Below are positions 8,671-18,463 of a stretch of 64,000 nucleotides of DNA, piece after piece. The position numbers were made by a program, and so were the translations under genes. Origin of the DNA: Mesorhizobium japonicum MAFF 303099. Its GTDB lineage: Bacteria > Pseudomonadota > Alphaproteobacteria > Rhizobiales > Rhizobiaceae. Location of the stretch: NCBI RefSeq assembly GCF_000009625.1, contig NC_002678.2, positions 6,356,001-6,420,000 on the forward strand, read 5' to 3'. The notes beneath the pieces were generated by a model. That model ran no database searches. It saw only the letters and a program-made list of their open reading frames with translations, and had not been told where the DNA came from. Each line of letters opens with the position of its first letter. Positions within the stretch are counted from its first letter, which is position 1.

Positions 8671-10674
8671 ATGGGCACAACCATGGTTGAAACCGGACAT
8701 TTCGCCCTGGTCCTGGCGTTCGCGCTTTCGCTGGTGCAGACGATCGTGCCGCTGTTCGGCGCGCGCCTCAACAACCAGCGCCTGATGGCTGTCGGCGGTC
8801 CTGTCGCGGTCACCGGCTTCGCGCTGACGGCGCTGTCCTTCGTCGCGCTGGCGAGCGCCTATGCGAACTCTGATTTCTCCGTGGCGAGCGTCTGGGAGAA
8901 CTCGCATTCGCTGCAGCCGATGATCTACAAGATCACCGGAACCTGGGGCAATCACGAAGGCTCGATGCTGCTCTGGGTGCTGATCCTGACCTTTTTCGGT
9001 GCTCTCGTTGCGGCTTTCGGTTCCAATTTGCCGGCAACTCTGCGCGCCAATGTACTGGCCGTGCAGGGCGCCATCGGCGCGGCCTTCTTCCTGTTCATCC
9101 TGGCGACGTCCAATCCATTCATCCGGCTCAATCCGGCGCCGATCGAAGGCCGCGACCTCAACCCGGTCCTGCAGGATCTCGGCCTCGCCATTCATCCGCC
9201 GCTGCTCTATCTCGGCTATGTCGGCTTCTCGATCTGCTTTTCCTTCTCGGTCGCCGCCTTGATCGAGGGGCGCATCGACGCCTCCTGGGCGCGCTGGGTG
9301 CGGCCATGGACACTGGTCGCCTGGATGTTTTTGACCGGCGGCATCGCCATGGGATCGTACTGGGCCTATTACGAGCTTGGCTGGGGCGGTTTCTGGTTCT
9401 GGGATCCGGTCGAGAACGCCTCCTTCATGCCTTGGCTGGCGGGCACCGCGCTGCTGCATTCGGCCATCGTCATGGAAAAGCGCTCGGCGCTGAAGATCTG
9501 GACGCTGCTGCTCGCCATCCTCACCTTTTCGCTGTCGCTGCTCGGCACCTTCCTGGTGCGCTCGGGCGTGCTCACCTCGGTCCACGCCTTCGCCACCGAC
9601 CCGGCGCGCGGCGTCTTCATCCTGTGCATCCTGACGCTGTTCATCGGCGGGTCGCTGGCGCTGTTTGCGCTGCGCGCCTCGAGATTGACGGCCGGCGGCC
9701 TGTTCCATCCGATCTCGCGTGAAGGCGCGCTCGTCCTCAACAATCTGTTCCTGACCACGGCGACCGCCACGGTGCTCGTCGGCACGCTCTATCCGCTGGC
9801 GCTGGAGGCGCTCACCGGCGACAAGATCTCGGTCGGAGCACCGTTCTTCGATCTGACTTTCGGCCCCTTGATGTTGCCGCTTCTGGTCCTCGTGCCGTTC
9901 GGCCCGCTGCTGGCCTGGAAGCGCGGCGACGTCATCGCCGCGTCGCAGCGCCTGATGGCGGCCTTCGCGACGGCGCTGGCGGCAATGCTCGTTACCGGCC
10001 TGTTTATCGACGGCGCGTCGGTGTTCGCCGCCCTCGGCATCGGCCTTGCGGTCTGGCTGGTCGCCGGTGCGCTCACCGACCTTGCCGTCAAGTCCGGCGC
10101 CGGATCGGTTGCGCCGGCCGTCATGCTCAGGCGCTTTGCCGGCCTGCCGCGCTCGGTCTTCGGCACGGCATTGGCCCATCTCGGCCTCGGCCTGACCTTG
10201 CTCGGCATTGTCGCCACGCTCTCCTTCGGCACCGAGAAGATCCTCACCATGCGCGCCGGCGAGACGGTGGAACTGTCAGGTCATACGCTGCGTTTCGTCG
10301 GGCTTTATCCGGCGCAGGGGCCAAACTACAGCGAGGACCGTGGCCGCTTCGAGCTGATCGGTGTCGGCGGCAGTCCTGTCGGTGAAATGAGTTCCGCCAA
10401 GCGTTTCTATCCGGTGCGGCAGACGACGACGACTGAGTCCGGCATCAGAACCCTCGGTCTTTCCCAGCTCTACATCTCGCTTGGCGACGAAGCCAAGGAC
10501 GGCTCGGTCGTGGTGCGCCTGTGGTGGAAACCATTGGTGACGCTGATCTGGGGCGGCGGCCTGATGATGATGGCGGGCGCGGCCATGTCGCTGATGGACA
10601 GGCGCCTGCGCGTCGGCGCGCCTTCGCGCCGGCGCAAGCAGGCGAGCGCCGTGACGCCCGCGGTCCTGCCATGA
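8671..10674 (+). CDS. ccmF: Haem lyase subunit CcmF (CycK)
   Basis: This 667-residue polytopic membrane protein contains the periplasmic tryptophan-rich WWD domain (around residue 238, WGGFWFWDPVEN) and the WGNHEGSMLLW segment typical of CcmF. It receives haem from CcmE and, with CcmI and CcmH, attaches it to apocytochrome c. The last codons overlap the start of ccmH (ATGA at 10671-10674), so the two are coupled. Confidence 0.95.
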   Translation: MGTTMVETGHFALVLAFALSLVQTIVPLFGARLNNQRLMAVGGPVAVTGFALTALSFVALASAYANSDFSVASVWENSHSLQPMIYKITGTWGNHEGSMLLWVLILTFFGALVAAFGSNLPATLRANVLAVQGAIGAAFFLFILATSNPFIRLNPAPIEGRDLNPVLQDLGLAIHPPLLYLGYVGFSICFSFSVAALIEGRIDASWARWVRPWTLVAWMFLTGGIAMGSYWAYYELGWGGFWFWDPVENASFMPWLAGTALLHSAIVMEKRSALKIWTLLLAILTFSLSLLGTFLVRSGVLTSVHAFATDPARGVFILCILTLFIGGSLALFALRASRLTAGGLFHPISREGALVLNNLFLTTATATVLVGTLYPLALEALTGDKISVGAPFFDLTFGPLMLPLLVLVPFGPLLAWKRGDVIAASQRLMAAFATALAAMLVTGLFIDGASVFAALGIGLAVWLVAGALTDLAVKSGAGSVAPAVMLRRFAGLPRSVFGTALAHLGLGLTLLGIVATLSFGTEKILTMRAGETVELSGHTLRFVGLYPAQGPNYSEDRGRFELIGVGGSPVGEMSSAKRFYPVRQTTTTESGIRTLGLSQLYISLGDEAKDGSVVVRLWWKPLVTLIWGGGLMMMAGAAMSLMDRRLRVGAPSRRRKQASAVTPAVLP

Positions 10675-11138
10675 AGGCAAGGTTCTGCGCTGCGTTGCTC
10701 GTCCTGATGCTGGCGCTCGGCTTTGCCGGCACGGCGCTGGCGGTGAAGCCCGACGAGATGCTGGCCGATCCGGCGCTCGAAGCGCGGGCGCGGGCTCTGT
10801 CGGAAGGCCTGCGGTGCATGGTCTGCCAGAACCAGTCGATCGACGAATCCGATGCCGATCTTGCCCGCGACCTGCGCATCCTGGTGCGCCAGCGCCTCGT
10901 CGCCGGCGATACCGACCAGCAGGTCATGGACTATGTGGTTTCGCGCTACGGCGAGTTCGTGCTGCTGAAGCCGCGCTTCGACCTGCGCAACGCGCTGCTT
11001 TGGGGCACGCCGGTGCTGTTGCTGCTGGTGGGGGGCGTATTCATTGTGCTTACCGCGCGGTCGCGCCGGACCCTGGCGACAAAGACCCTGTCGGCCGACG
11101 AACAGGCGGCATTGGACGCTATCCTGCACCGCGACTGA
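10671..11138 (+). CDS. ccmH: Cytochrome c-type biogenesis protein CcmH (CycL)
   Basis: The 155-residue product has a signal peptide or anchor (residues 1-24), the redox motif RCMVC with Cys49 and Cys52 that keeps the apocytochrome cysteines reduced, and a C-terminal membrane segment (LLWGTPVLLLLVGGVFIV). It begins within the ccmF stop codon and closes the operon. A thioredoxin-like ccmG is not in this cluster, as in other rhizobial cycHJKL loci. Confidence 0.93.
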   Translation: MKARFCAALLVLMLALGFAGTALAVKPDEMLADPALEARARALSEGLRCMVCQNQSIDESDADLARDLRILVRQRLVAGDTDQQVMDYVVSRYGEFVLLKPRFDLRNALLWGTPVLLLLVGGVFIVLTARSRRTLATKTLSADEQAALDAILHRD

Positions 11139-11271
11139 CGGCTGCTGTCGCCCGCCAACATTACCAAAGTTTCATGCGTCGGAAATGGCGCTGTAATGTG
11201 CGCCGCTCTAATTCTCCTTTCCTGAGGATGCCGATCAAGGCGCGTCCCTTTGAAAGAGGATACGAGACCCC

Positions 11272-12822
11272 ATGAATATTGCCCCCAATTCATATTCCCG
11301 CACCCGCAAGCGTCTCCTGGCTGCCGCTGCTTCCGTCGCCGTTGCCGGCGTGATCGGCGTTGGCGCGCTGACCAGCGGAACCAGCCCCGTTCTGGCCGAC
11401 GCCGTACGCGTCGAGGCGCCGCAGGTGCAAGGCTTCGCCGATGTCGTCGAGCGCGTTTCGCCCGCCGTGGTCAGCGTCAAGGTGAAGGCCAAGATCCAGC
11501 CGACCGCCGATGACGGCTCCGATGACCAGGATGGCTTCGACAATCTTCCCAACAATCCGCAGCTGCGCCGCTTCTTCAAGGAATTCCGCGGCTTTGGCGA
11601 TCAGGGCGGCCAGAATGATGAAGGCCATCGCCGCTTCGGTCACCGCGACCGCAGCAATGACCAGCCGCGCCCGGTGGCGCAGGGCTCCGGCTTCTTCATC
11701 TCCGAGGACGGCTACCTCGTCACCAACAACCACGTCGTCGAAGAAGGCACCGCCTTCACCGTGGTGACCAATGACGGCAAGGAACTCGACGCCAAGCTGG
11801 TCGGCACCGACCCGCGCACCGATCTCGCCGTGCTCAAGGTCGAAGGCGGTGGCAAGTTCACCTATGTCGACTTCGCCGACGATTCCAAGGTTCGCGTCGG
11901 CGACTGGGTCGTGGCCGTCGGCAATCCGTTCGGCCTCGGCGGCACGGTCACCGCCGGCATCGTGTCGGCGCGCGGCCGTGACATCGGCGCCGGCCCCTAT
12001 GACGATTTCCTGCAGATCGACGCCTCGGTCAACCGCGGCAATTCGGGTGGCCCGACCTTCAACCTCAATGGCCAGGTGGTCGGTATCAACACGGCGATCT
12101 TCTCGCCCTCGGGCGGCAGTGTCGGCATCGCCTTCGACATTCCTGCCTCGACCGCCAAGCAGGTTGTCGAGGACCTGATGAAGAGCGGCGCGGTGCAGCG
12201 CGGCTGGCTCGGCGTCGAAATCCAGCCGGTTACCTCCGACATCGCCGAATCGCTCGGTCTGAAGTCCAACAATGGCGCGTTGGTGTCCAGCGCCCAGGAC
12301 GATGGCCCCGGCAAGAAGGCCGGCATCACGGCTGGTGACGTCATCACCCAGGTCGAGGGCAAGGACGTCGCTTCGCCGAAGGAACTCGCCCGCCTGATTG
12401 GCGCCTATTCGCCCGGCAAGTCGGTTGACGTCACCGTCTGGCGCGACGGCAAGAGCCAGACGATCAAGGTCGATCTCGGCAAGCTGCCGGCCAGCGACAA
12501 GCAGGCCTCGAACGACCAGCAGCAGCAGCCTGCCGCTCCGGCAAAACCTGATACGCTGGCCGATCTCGGCCTCACCGTCACCAAGTCCGAAAACGGCAAG
12601 GGGCTTGTGGTGACCGATGTCGATCCCGAAAGCGCTGCGGCCGACCGCGGCATCCAGCCGGGAGACATCATCACCGCGGTCAATTCGAACGAAGTGAATG
12701 GCACCGACGATGTCACCAAGGCGATGACCGACGCGGTGAAGTCCGGCCGCAAGGCGGTGCTGATGCAGATCACCCGCGACAACAACAACCGTTTTGTCGC
12801 GCTGCCCGTCGCCAAGGGCTGA
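11272..12822 (+). CDS. degP: Periplasmic serine protease DegP/HtrA (Do family)
   Basis: The 516-residue protease has an N-terminal signal segment (about 1-43, ending SPVLADA), a trypsin-like domain with the triad His154 (TNNHVV), Asp184 (DPRTDLAVL) and Ser258 (NRGNSGGP), and two PDZ domains (about 290-390 and 430-510). It degrades or refolds damaged envelope proteins. The Q-linker between the PDZ domains is rich in Gln/Pro/Ala. It lies between ccmH and a two-component pair, an order shared with other rhizobia, and the two-component pair may respond to envelope stress. Confidence 0.93.
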   Translation: MNIAPNSYSRTRKRLLAAAASVAVAGVIGVGALTSGTSPVLADAVRVEAPQVQGFADVVERVSPAVVSVKVKAKIQPTADDGSDDQDGFDNLPNNPQLRRFFKEFRGFGDQGGQNDEGHRRFGHRDRSNDQPRPVAQGSGFFISEDGYLVTNNHVVEEGTAFTVVTNDGKELDAKLVGTDPRTDLAVLKVEGGGKFTYVDFADDSKVRVGDWVVAVGNPFGLGGTVTAGIVSARGRDIGAGPYDDFLQIDASVNRGNSGGPTFNLNGQVVGINTAIFSPSGGSVGIAFDIPASTAKQVVEDLMKSGAVQRGWLGVEIQPVTSDIAESLGLKSNNGALVSSAQDDGPGKKAGITAGDVITQVEGKDVASPKELARLIGAYSPGKSVDVTVWRDGKSQTIKVDLGKLPASDKQASNDQQQQPAAPAKPDTLADLGLTVTKSENGKGLVVTDVDPESAAADRGIQPGDIITAVNSNEVNGTDDVTKAMTDAVKSGRKAVLMQITRDNNNRFVALPVAKG

Positions 12823-12921
12823 CACCGACTTTTCCGGTGCGGCGGTATCAAACACCCCCCGAGCCGCCACATGGGAAAGCATGGAGCCGGGTACGTTAGT
12901 CAGTCATCGTGCTCTCCTCCA

Positions 12922-12960
12922 GCGGCAGCGGGCCTCCCATCGCCCGCTGCCGCACATTTT
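12922..12960 (+). terminator. Terminator after degP
   Basis: A perfect 12-bp GC-rich stem (GCGGCAGCGGGC with its complement at 12942-12953), an 8-base loop and a following ACATTTT run are typical of an intrinsic terminator for degP. Confidence 0.75.
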
Positions 12961-13084
12961 GTAAGCCGCCCAAAAACGCTACCTCGGGCCTGGGCCGAGA
13001 GGATGTGATGATTTGCCGGATCATGCCTCGAAGCAGGCATGTTCGGGATGAAGACAACCAGAGAACAAGATTTTATCGCGTGCG

Positions 13085-13107
13085 GCCTCGATCATCTTGA
13101 TCGAGGC
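13085..13107. promoter_or_regulatory. Hairpin or operator upstream of the response regulator
   Basis: A perfect 10-bp inverted repeat (GCCTCGATCA / TGATCGAGGC) with a 3-base loop ends 71 bp before the regulator start. It could be an operator, a leader hairpin, or a terminator remnant without a T-run. Confidence 0.4.
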
Positions 13108-13178
13108 GCGCTTTGGCAAAGGCTAAAATGCAGATGCCGACTACTCAACCTTCCAGCGAAATCGCGTATAACGGCCCT

Positions 13179-13853
13179 ATGAAGATTCTCGTCATAGAAG
13201 ACGATCGCGAGGCTGCCGATTATCTGCAGAAAGCCTTTACCGAGGCTGGCCATACCGCCCATGTAGCCGGTGACGGCGAGACCGGTTTCGCGCTTGCCGA
13301 CGCCGGCGACTATGACGTAATGGTCATCGACCGGATGATGCCCCGCCGCGACGGTCTGTCGGTCATTGCCGGTCTTCGCTCCAGGGGCAACACCACACCC
13401 GTGCTGATCCTGTCGGCGCTGGGGGAGGTCGATGACCGGGTCACCGGCCTGCGCGCCGGCGGCGACGATTATCTGACCAAGCCCTATGCGTTTTCCGAAC
13501 TTCTGGCCCGCGTCGAGGTGTTGAACCGCCGTGCCAGCGCCAAGGAAGCCGAAACCGTCTACCGGGTTGGCGACCTTGAACTCGACAGGCTGTCGCATTC
13601 GGTGCGCCGGGCAGCGCGCGAGATCACGCTGCAGCCGCGCGAATTCCGCTTGCTCGAATATCTGATGCGCCATGCCGGCCAGGTGGTAACGCGCACCATG
13701 CTGCTCGAAAATGTCTGGGATTATCATTTCGACCCGCAGACCAATGTCATTGACGTCCACGTGTCGCGGCTGCGCGGCAAGATCGAAAAGGGCTTCGATA
13801 AGCCGATCCTGCATACGGTTCGCGGCGCCGGTTACATGCTGAAGGGCGGCTAG
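13179..13853 (+). CDS. OmpR-family response regulator
   Basis: The 224-residue regulator has a receiver domain (Asp9/Asp10 region, phospho-acceptor Asp51, Ser79, Lys101) and a C-terminal winged helix ending HTVRGAGYML. The frame is open from 13113, but ATG 13179 begins exactly at the conserved MKILVIEDD start of the domain. Nine bases separate it from its kinase gene. Its place between degP and glnE is conserved in rhizobia; the target genes are not evident from sequence. Confidence 0.88.
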   Translation: MKILVIEDDREAADYLQKAFTEAGHTAHVAGDGETGFALADAGDYDVMVIDRMMPRRDGLSVIAGLRSRGNTTPVLILSALGEVDDRVTGLRAGGDDYLTKPYAFSELLARVEVLNRRASAKEAETVYRVGDLELDRLSHSVRRAAREITLQPREFRLLEYLMRHAGQVVTRTMLLENVWDYHFDPQTNVIDVHVSRLRGKIEKGFDKPILHTVRGAGYMLKGG

Positions 13854-13861
13854 GCGACAGC

Positions 13862-15343
13862 ATGGCTCTTTCCGTGCCGGCCATCATGAAGACGACGGCA
13901 GCGCGGCTTTCGGCGCTCTACCTTCTGCTCTTCGCGCTCTGCGCCGTGCTGCTCGTCTTCTACATGACCTCGCTGTCGGCGCGTATGCTGACGGCGCAGA
14001 CGCAGGAGACCATCAACGACGAAGTGCTGGGCCTCGCCCGCGCCTATCAGCGCGGTGGCTTGCCCGTGCTGGTGCGCGTCGTCGAAAACCGCTCCCGCCA
14101 GCCCGGTGCCAACCTCTATCTCATCGCCGATGCCAATGGCCAGATTCTAACCGGCAATGTGCAGAGCCTCGAACCGGGCGTGATTGACACGGAGGGCTGG
14201 ACGACCGAGCCGTTCTCCTACAAGCGCTTCGGAGAAGGCGAGCTTGACCGCCTGCGCAGCGGAACGTCCGACCAGACGACAGCTCCTGCAACTGGCGACA
14301 ACGCGGCGCAGCAAGCCGAAGGCGAGCAGGGCCACAACGCCATTGCGCTGGTGCTGCGGCTGCCTAACCAGATGATCATGCTGGTCGGCCGCGATCTTGG
14401 CGAACCGGAGCGCTTTCGTGCCGTCATCCGCCGTGCGCTGACGCTGGCGCTCGGCATGATGGGGCTCGGCGGACTGCTAATCTGGTTCTTTGTCGGCCGT
14501 GCCGCGCTGAAGCGCATAGACAGCGTTTCGGAGGCCAGCCGCCGCATCATGGGCGGTGATCTCTCGGGCCGGCTGCCGGTGACCGGCGCCGGCGACGAAT
14601 TCGACCGGCTGTCGGAAAACCTCAATTCCATGCTGGCCAGGATCGCCACGCTCAACGAAGGCCTGAAGCAGGTTTCCGACAACATCGCGCATGATCTGAA
14701 GACGCCGCTGACCCGGCTGCGCAATCGCGCCGAAGCGACACTTTCCGGCAAGCACAGGCCCGCCGACTACCGCCAGGCGCTGGAAAGCACCATCGCCGAG
14801 TCCGACCAGCTGATAAAGACCTTCAACGCTATCCTGATGATCTCCCGGCTCGAGGCCGGATATTCATCAGAGCACACCAATCGCGTCGACCTGGCGGCGG
14901 CCGTGCGTGATGTCGCCGAGCTCTACGAGCCGGTGGCGGAAGAGGCCGGCGTTTCGCTCGAAGCCGAAGTGAATGGCGCTTTTCTCGTCGACGGCAACCG
15001 CGAGCTGATCGGCCAGGCGCTGTCCAACATCGTCGACAATGCGATCAAATATTCGACGGACTCCACGTCCAAGCCGGCCGTTCGCGTGACGCTCGAGCGG
15101 ACACATGGCGAGATCTGGCTTTGTGTCGCCGACAACGGCCAGGGCATTCCCGACGATGCCGATCGGGCCCGCGCGACCGAACGCTTCGTGCGGCTGGAGA
15201 AGAGCCGTTCTCAACCGGGCTCCGGCCTTGGCCTCAGCCTCGCCAAGGCGGTCATGACTTTCCACTATGGACGGCTTGATCTCTTGCCTGGCAATCCGGG
15301 ACTATCCGTGGTCATGAGTTTCCCTGTACGGGAGGATCACTGA
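13862..15343 (+). CDS. Sensor histidine kinase
   Basis: The 493-residue kinase has two membrane segments (about 16-38 and 196-216) enclosing a periplasmic region of about 150 residues with a low-complexity Ala/Gln/Glu stretch, a HAMP domain (about 217-270), an H-box with AHDLKTPLTRLRN (His277), and an ATPase domain with IVDNAIKYS, VADNGQGIP and GSGLGLSLA. It pairs with the preceding regulator. The stop codon overlaps the glnE start (TGATG at 15341), so glnE is probably co-translated. Confidence 0.88.
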   Translation: MALSVPAIMKTTAARLSALYLLLFALCAVLLVFYMTSLSARMLTAQTQETINDEVLGLARAYQRGGLPVLVRVVENRSRQPGANLYLIADANGQILTGNVQSLEPGVIDTEGWTTEPFSYKRFGEGELDRLRSGTSDQTTAPATGDNAAQQAEGEQGHNAIALVLRLPNQMIMLVGRDLGEPERFRAVIRRALTLALGMMGLGGLLIWFFVGRAALKRIDSVSEASRRIMGGDLSGRLPVTGAGDEFDRLSENLNSMLARIATLNEGLKQVSDNIAHDLKTPLTRLRNRAEATLSGKHRPADYRQALESTIAESDQLIKTFNAILMISRLEAGYSSEHTNRVDLAAAVRDVAELYEPVAEEAGVSLEAEVNGAFLVDGNRELIGQALSNIVDNAIKYSTDSTSKPAVRVTLERTHGEIWLCVADNGQGIPDDADRARATERFVRLEKSRSQPGSGLGLSLAKAVMTFHYGRLDLLPGNPGLSVVMSFPVREDH

Positions 15344-18303
15344 TGGCTGCGGTTGCGAAGCGGACGGTCACGGACTGGCAGTTGAAGCCCGCCCTTGGGC
15401 TCGCCCCTCTCGACCAAGGCCGGGCGCGGCAGGAACTGGCCGAGATCGCCGCCGCGGCACGCGAAGAAGGGTTGGCGCGGCTGGCCAAATTCCTGGCCGG
15501 CAAGGGGGCGGGCCAGGATTTCCTGGCCGCCGTCTTCGACCTGTCGCCCTTCCTGCGTGATACGTCGCGGCGCCGGCCTCGTATCCTGGATGCCCTTTTC
15601 GATCAGCCGGTCGAGGCGCGCCTGGAGGCGATCACCGCAGCGATCGAACAGGCGCCGTTGGCCGAGACGGTCTCCGAATCGAGCCTGATGATGGAGCTGC
15701 GCCAGTGCAAGGCCGAGGCGCATTTCCTGATCGCGCTGGCCGATCTCGCCGGTGAAGCGGAAACGTCGCTGACCGTGCGGCGGCTGAGCGATCTTGCCGA
15801 TGCCTGCACGCGTGCCGCCGTCGACTTCCTGCTGCGCGACGCGCATGGCCAGGGCAAGCTCAAACTGCCGGATCTCGACAACCCGTCGCTGCAATCGGGC
15901 TGGATTCTGCTTGGCATGGGCAAGCTTGGCGCGCATGAGCTGAATTTTTCCTCCGACATCGATCTTGTCGTCTTCTTCGATCCGGACGCGCCCGCCGTGG
16001 TCGACCGCCTCGACGCCACGGAGCTGTTTTCGCGGCTGACACGCCGCTTGGTGCGCATCCTGCAGGACCGCACCGAGCATGGCTATGTCTTCCGCACTGA
16101 TCTCAGGCTGCGTCCCGATCCCGGTTCGACGCCGCTGGCGATCCCGGTTGAAGCGGCACTGCGCTATTACGAAGCGCGCGGCCAGAACTGGGAACGTGCG
16201 GCGATGATCAAGGCGCGTCCGGTGGCCGGCGATCTGGCCGCGGGTGCTGCATTCCTTAGGGAACTCCAACCCTATATCTGGCGCAAATACATGGACTACG
16301 CGGCGATTGCCGACGTTCATTCGATCAAGCGCCAGATCCACGCTCACAAGGGCCACGGCGAGATCGCCGTGAAGGGGCACAACGTCAAGCTCGGCCGTGG
16401 CGGCATCCGCGAGATCGAGTTCTTCGTCCAGACCCAGCAGCTCATCGCCGGCGGCCGTTTCCCCGAACTGCGCGGCCGCGAAACAGTGCCGATGCTCGGC
16501 CAGCTCGCCGCGCGTGGCTGGATCACCGCTGATGCGCGTGACGCACTCGCCCGCCAATACTGGTTCCTGCGCCGCGTCGAGCATGCCGTGCAGATGGTGG
16601 CTGACGAGCAGACGCATACGCTGCCGGAAGACGATGAAGGGCTGGAGCGCATCGCCCACATGCTGGGCTTTGGCGATGCGGCTGCGTTTTCCCAGGCATT
16701 CCGCGCCTCGCTGCTGCAGGTCGAGCGCCACTATGCAGCACTGTTCGAAACGGCTCCCGAGCTTTCGGCGGGCATCGGCAATCTGGTCTTCACCGGCGAT
16801 GTCGATGACCCCAACACGCTGCAGACCTTGCAGGGCCTCGGCTTCCAGCGGCCGAGCGACATCTGCCGAGTCATCCGCGGCTGGCATTTCGGCCGCTATC
16901 GCGTCACCCAGTCGGCGGAGGCACGTGAGCGGCTGACGGAGTTGACGCCGGCGCTGCTCAAGGCCTTCGGCCAGACACGCCGGGCGGACGAAGCCTTGAT
17001 CCGTTTCGACGAATTCCTTGCCGGCCTGCCGGCCGGCATCCAGCTGTTCTCGCTGCTGCAGTCCAACCCGGCGCTGCTCAAGCTGATGGCGACAATCATG
17101 GGCGCCGCGCCCCGGCTGGCGGCGATCATCACGCGCCGGCCGCATGTTTTCGACGGCCTGCTCGACCCCGCTCTCCTCACTGAACTGCCTGACCGCGTCT
17201 ATCTTTCGGCGCGGCTTTCGGCCTTCCTCGAAGGCGATAGGGCCTATGAGGAGGTGCTCGACCGGCTGCGCATCTTTGCCTCGGAGCAAAAGTTTCTGAT
17301 TGGCGTGCGGCTGCTTGCCGGTTCGATCGATCCGGCCCGCGCCGGCCGCGCCTTTTCCGATCTCGCCGATCTCACCATCGAGGCGGCGTTGCAAGCAGTG
17401 ACGGCCGAATTCGCGGCGCGCCACGGCACGATCGCCGGTGGCGTGGTTTCGCTGCTCGGCATGGGCAAGCTCGGCAGCCGCGAATTGACCGCGGGATCGG
17501 ATGTCGACCTCATCCTGCTCTACGATCATGATGCGGACGCCGAGGACTCCGACGGTGACAAGCCGCTGGCGCCTTCACACTATTATACCCGCATGACGCA
17601 GCGGCTGATCTCGGCCGTATCGGCGCCGACAGCGGAAGGCGTGCTCTACGAACTCGACCTGCGGCTGAGGCCGTCCGGCAACAAGGGACCGGTGGCTACC
17701 CACATCGACGCCTTCAAGAAATACCAGCGCCAGGAGGCCTGGACCTGGGAACACATGGCGTTGTCGCGGGCGCGCGCCATTGGCGGCGACACCGGCCTGT
17801 GCGCCGAGGTTGAAGCGGAAGTCGCCGCCGTGCTTGGCCAGCCGCGTGACGCGGCAAAGGTGAAGACCGAGGCCGCGGACATGCGCGCCATGATCGAGAA
17901 GGAAAAGCCGGCACGCGATCTCTGGGACATCAAGCTGATCCCCGGCGGGCTGATCGATCTCGAATTCATTGCGCAGGTGGCTGTCATCACCGGGCAGGTC
18001 GGGGCCGGGCCGCGCGCCACCGGTACGGCCGAGATCCTATCCCGCCTCGCGCCCGGCTTCGCCGATGCCGGCGCCAGGCAGGAACTTGGCGCCGCCTTCG
18101 CACTCTATCTGGCGCTGACCCAGATGACCCGGCTGTGCCTCACCGGCTCGTTCGAGCGCGACGACGTTCCGCCGGGACTATCGGATCTGCTTCTGGCGGT
18201 CACCGACCTGCCGGATTTCGGTGTGCTGGAAGCACATCTCAAGGAGACGTCGCAGAAGGTCAGGAAGGACTTTGACCTTTTGCTTCGTGCCGGACGACCA
18301 TGA
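15343..18303 (+). CDS. glnE: Glutamine synthetase adenylyltransferase/deadenylylase GlnE
   Basis: This 986-residue enzyme has two nucleotidyltransferase domains: an N-terminal deadenylylase with LGMGKLGAHELNFSSDIDL (about residue 189) and a C-terminal adenylyltransferase with LGMGKLGSRELTAGSDVDL (about residue 704), each with the GSD/SSD metal site. It adds or removes AMP on glutamine synthetase in response to nitrogen status through PII. Full length for the family. A strong GGAGG ribosome site at 15331-15335 and the TGATG overlap with the kinase set the start. Confidence 0.95.
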   Translation: MAAVAKRTVTDWQLKPALGLAPLDQGRARQELAEIAAAAREEGLARLAKFLAGKGAGQDFLAAVFDLSPFLRDTSRRRPRILDALFDQPVEARLEAITAAIEQAPLAETVSESSLMMELRQCKAEAHFLIALADLAGEAETSLTVRRLSDLADACTRAAVDFLLRDAHGQGKLKLPDLDNPSLQSGWILLGMGKLGAHELNFSSDIDLVVFFDPDAPAVVDRLDATELFSRLTRRLVRILQDRTEHGYVFRTDLRLRPDPGSTPLAIPVEAALRYYEARGQNWERAAMIKARPVAGDLAAGAAFLRELQPYIWRKYMDYAAIADVHSIKRQIHAHKGHGEIAVKGHNVKLGRGGIREIEFFVQTQQLIAGGRFPELRGRETVPMLGQLAARGWITADARDALARQYWFLRRVEHAVQMVADEQTHTLPEDDEGLERIAHMLGFGDAAAFSQAFRASLLQVERHYAALFETAPELSAGIGNLVFTGDVDDPNTLQTLQGLGFQRPSDICRVIRGWHFGRYRVTQSAEARERLTELTPALLKAFGQTRRADEALIRFDEFLAGLPAGIQLFSLLQSNPALLKLMATIMGAAPRLAAIITRRPHVFDGLLDPALLTELPDRVYLSARLSAFLEGDRAYEEVLDRLRIFASEQKFLIGVRLLAGSIDPARAGRAFSDLADLTIEAALQAVTAEFAARHGTIAGGVVSLLGMGKLGSRELTAGSDVDLILLYDHDADAEDSDGDKPLAPSHYYTRMTQRLISAVSAPTAEGVLYELDLRLRPSGNKGPVATHIDAFKKYQRQEAWTWEHMALSRARAIGGDTGLCAEVEAEVAAVLGQPRDAAKVKTEAADMRAMIEKEKPARDLWDIKLIPGGLIDLEFIAQVAVITGQVGAGPRATGTAEILSRLAPGFADAGARQELGAAFALYLALTQMTRLCLTGSFERDDVPPGLSDLLLAVTDLPDFGVLEAHLKETSQKVRKDFDLLLRAGRP

Positions 18304-18418
18304 AAAAGGTGTTCGCCAGATCGACAAGAACAATGACGGCAAGATCGAGAAGAGCGAACTGCCGAAGGGCCACCGCTTTGGCCATCATCGCCAATCGGAT
18401 GATGGCAGCGTCCAATAA
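18302..18418 (+). pseudogene. EF-hand protein gene remnant
   Basis: Immediately after the glnE stop, one frame encodes a canonical 12-residue EF-hand calcium loop (DKNNDGKIEKSE, bases 18323-18358) followed by LPKGHRFGHH and a TAA stop at 18416-18418. There is no start codon in this frame outside glnE. An ATGAAAAAGGTG start-like sequence at 18300 is in a different frame, as expected if a small exported EF-hand protein lost its middle by deletion. It could alternatively be expressed as an extension in another frame, which I consider unlikely. Confidence 0.6.
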
Positions 18419-18463
18419 GATTGTTTGATCCAGGCCCCGGCGACACCGCTCGGAGCCTGCTGC

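Larger units (their letters stand above)
12823..13178. other. Intergenic region between degP and the response regulator
   Basis: This 356-bp gap contains the degP terminator (12922-12960), a short hairpin with a CATGCCT stem near 13024-13043, and a 10-bp hairpin at 13085-13107 just upstream of the response regulator. No convincing coding sequence was found. Promoter elements for the downstream operon probably lie here. Confidence 0.6.

Noticed and set aside
8665..10179. Long minus-strand frame opposite ccmF (504 codons)
   Set aside because: It has an Arg/Gln/His-rich composition, no recognised motif, and lies wholly opposite ccmF. In GC-rich DNA such antisense frames are common.
15337..17529. 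Minus-strand frame opposite glnE (730 codons)
   Set aside because: It is a codon-position shadow of glnE, with no domain and no ribosome site.
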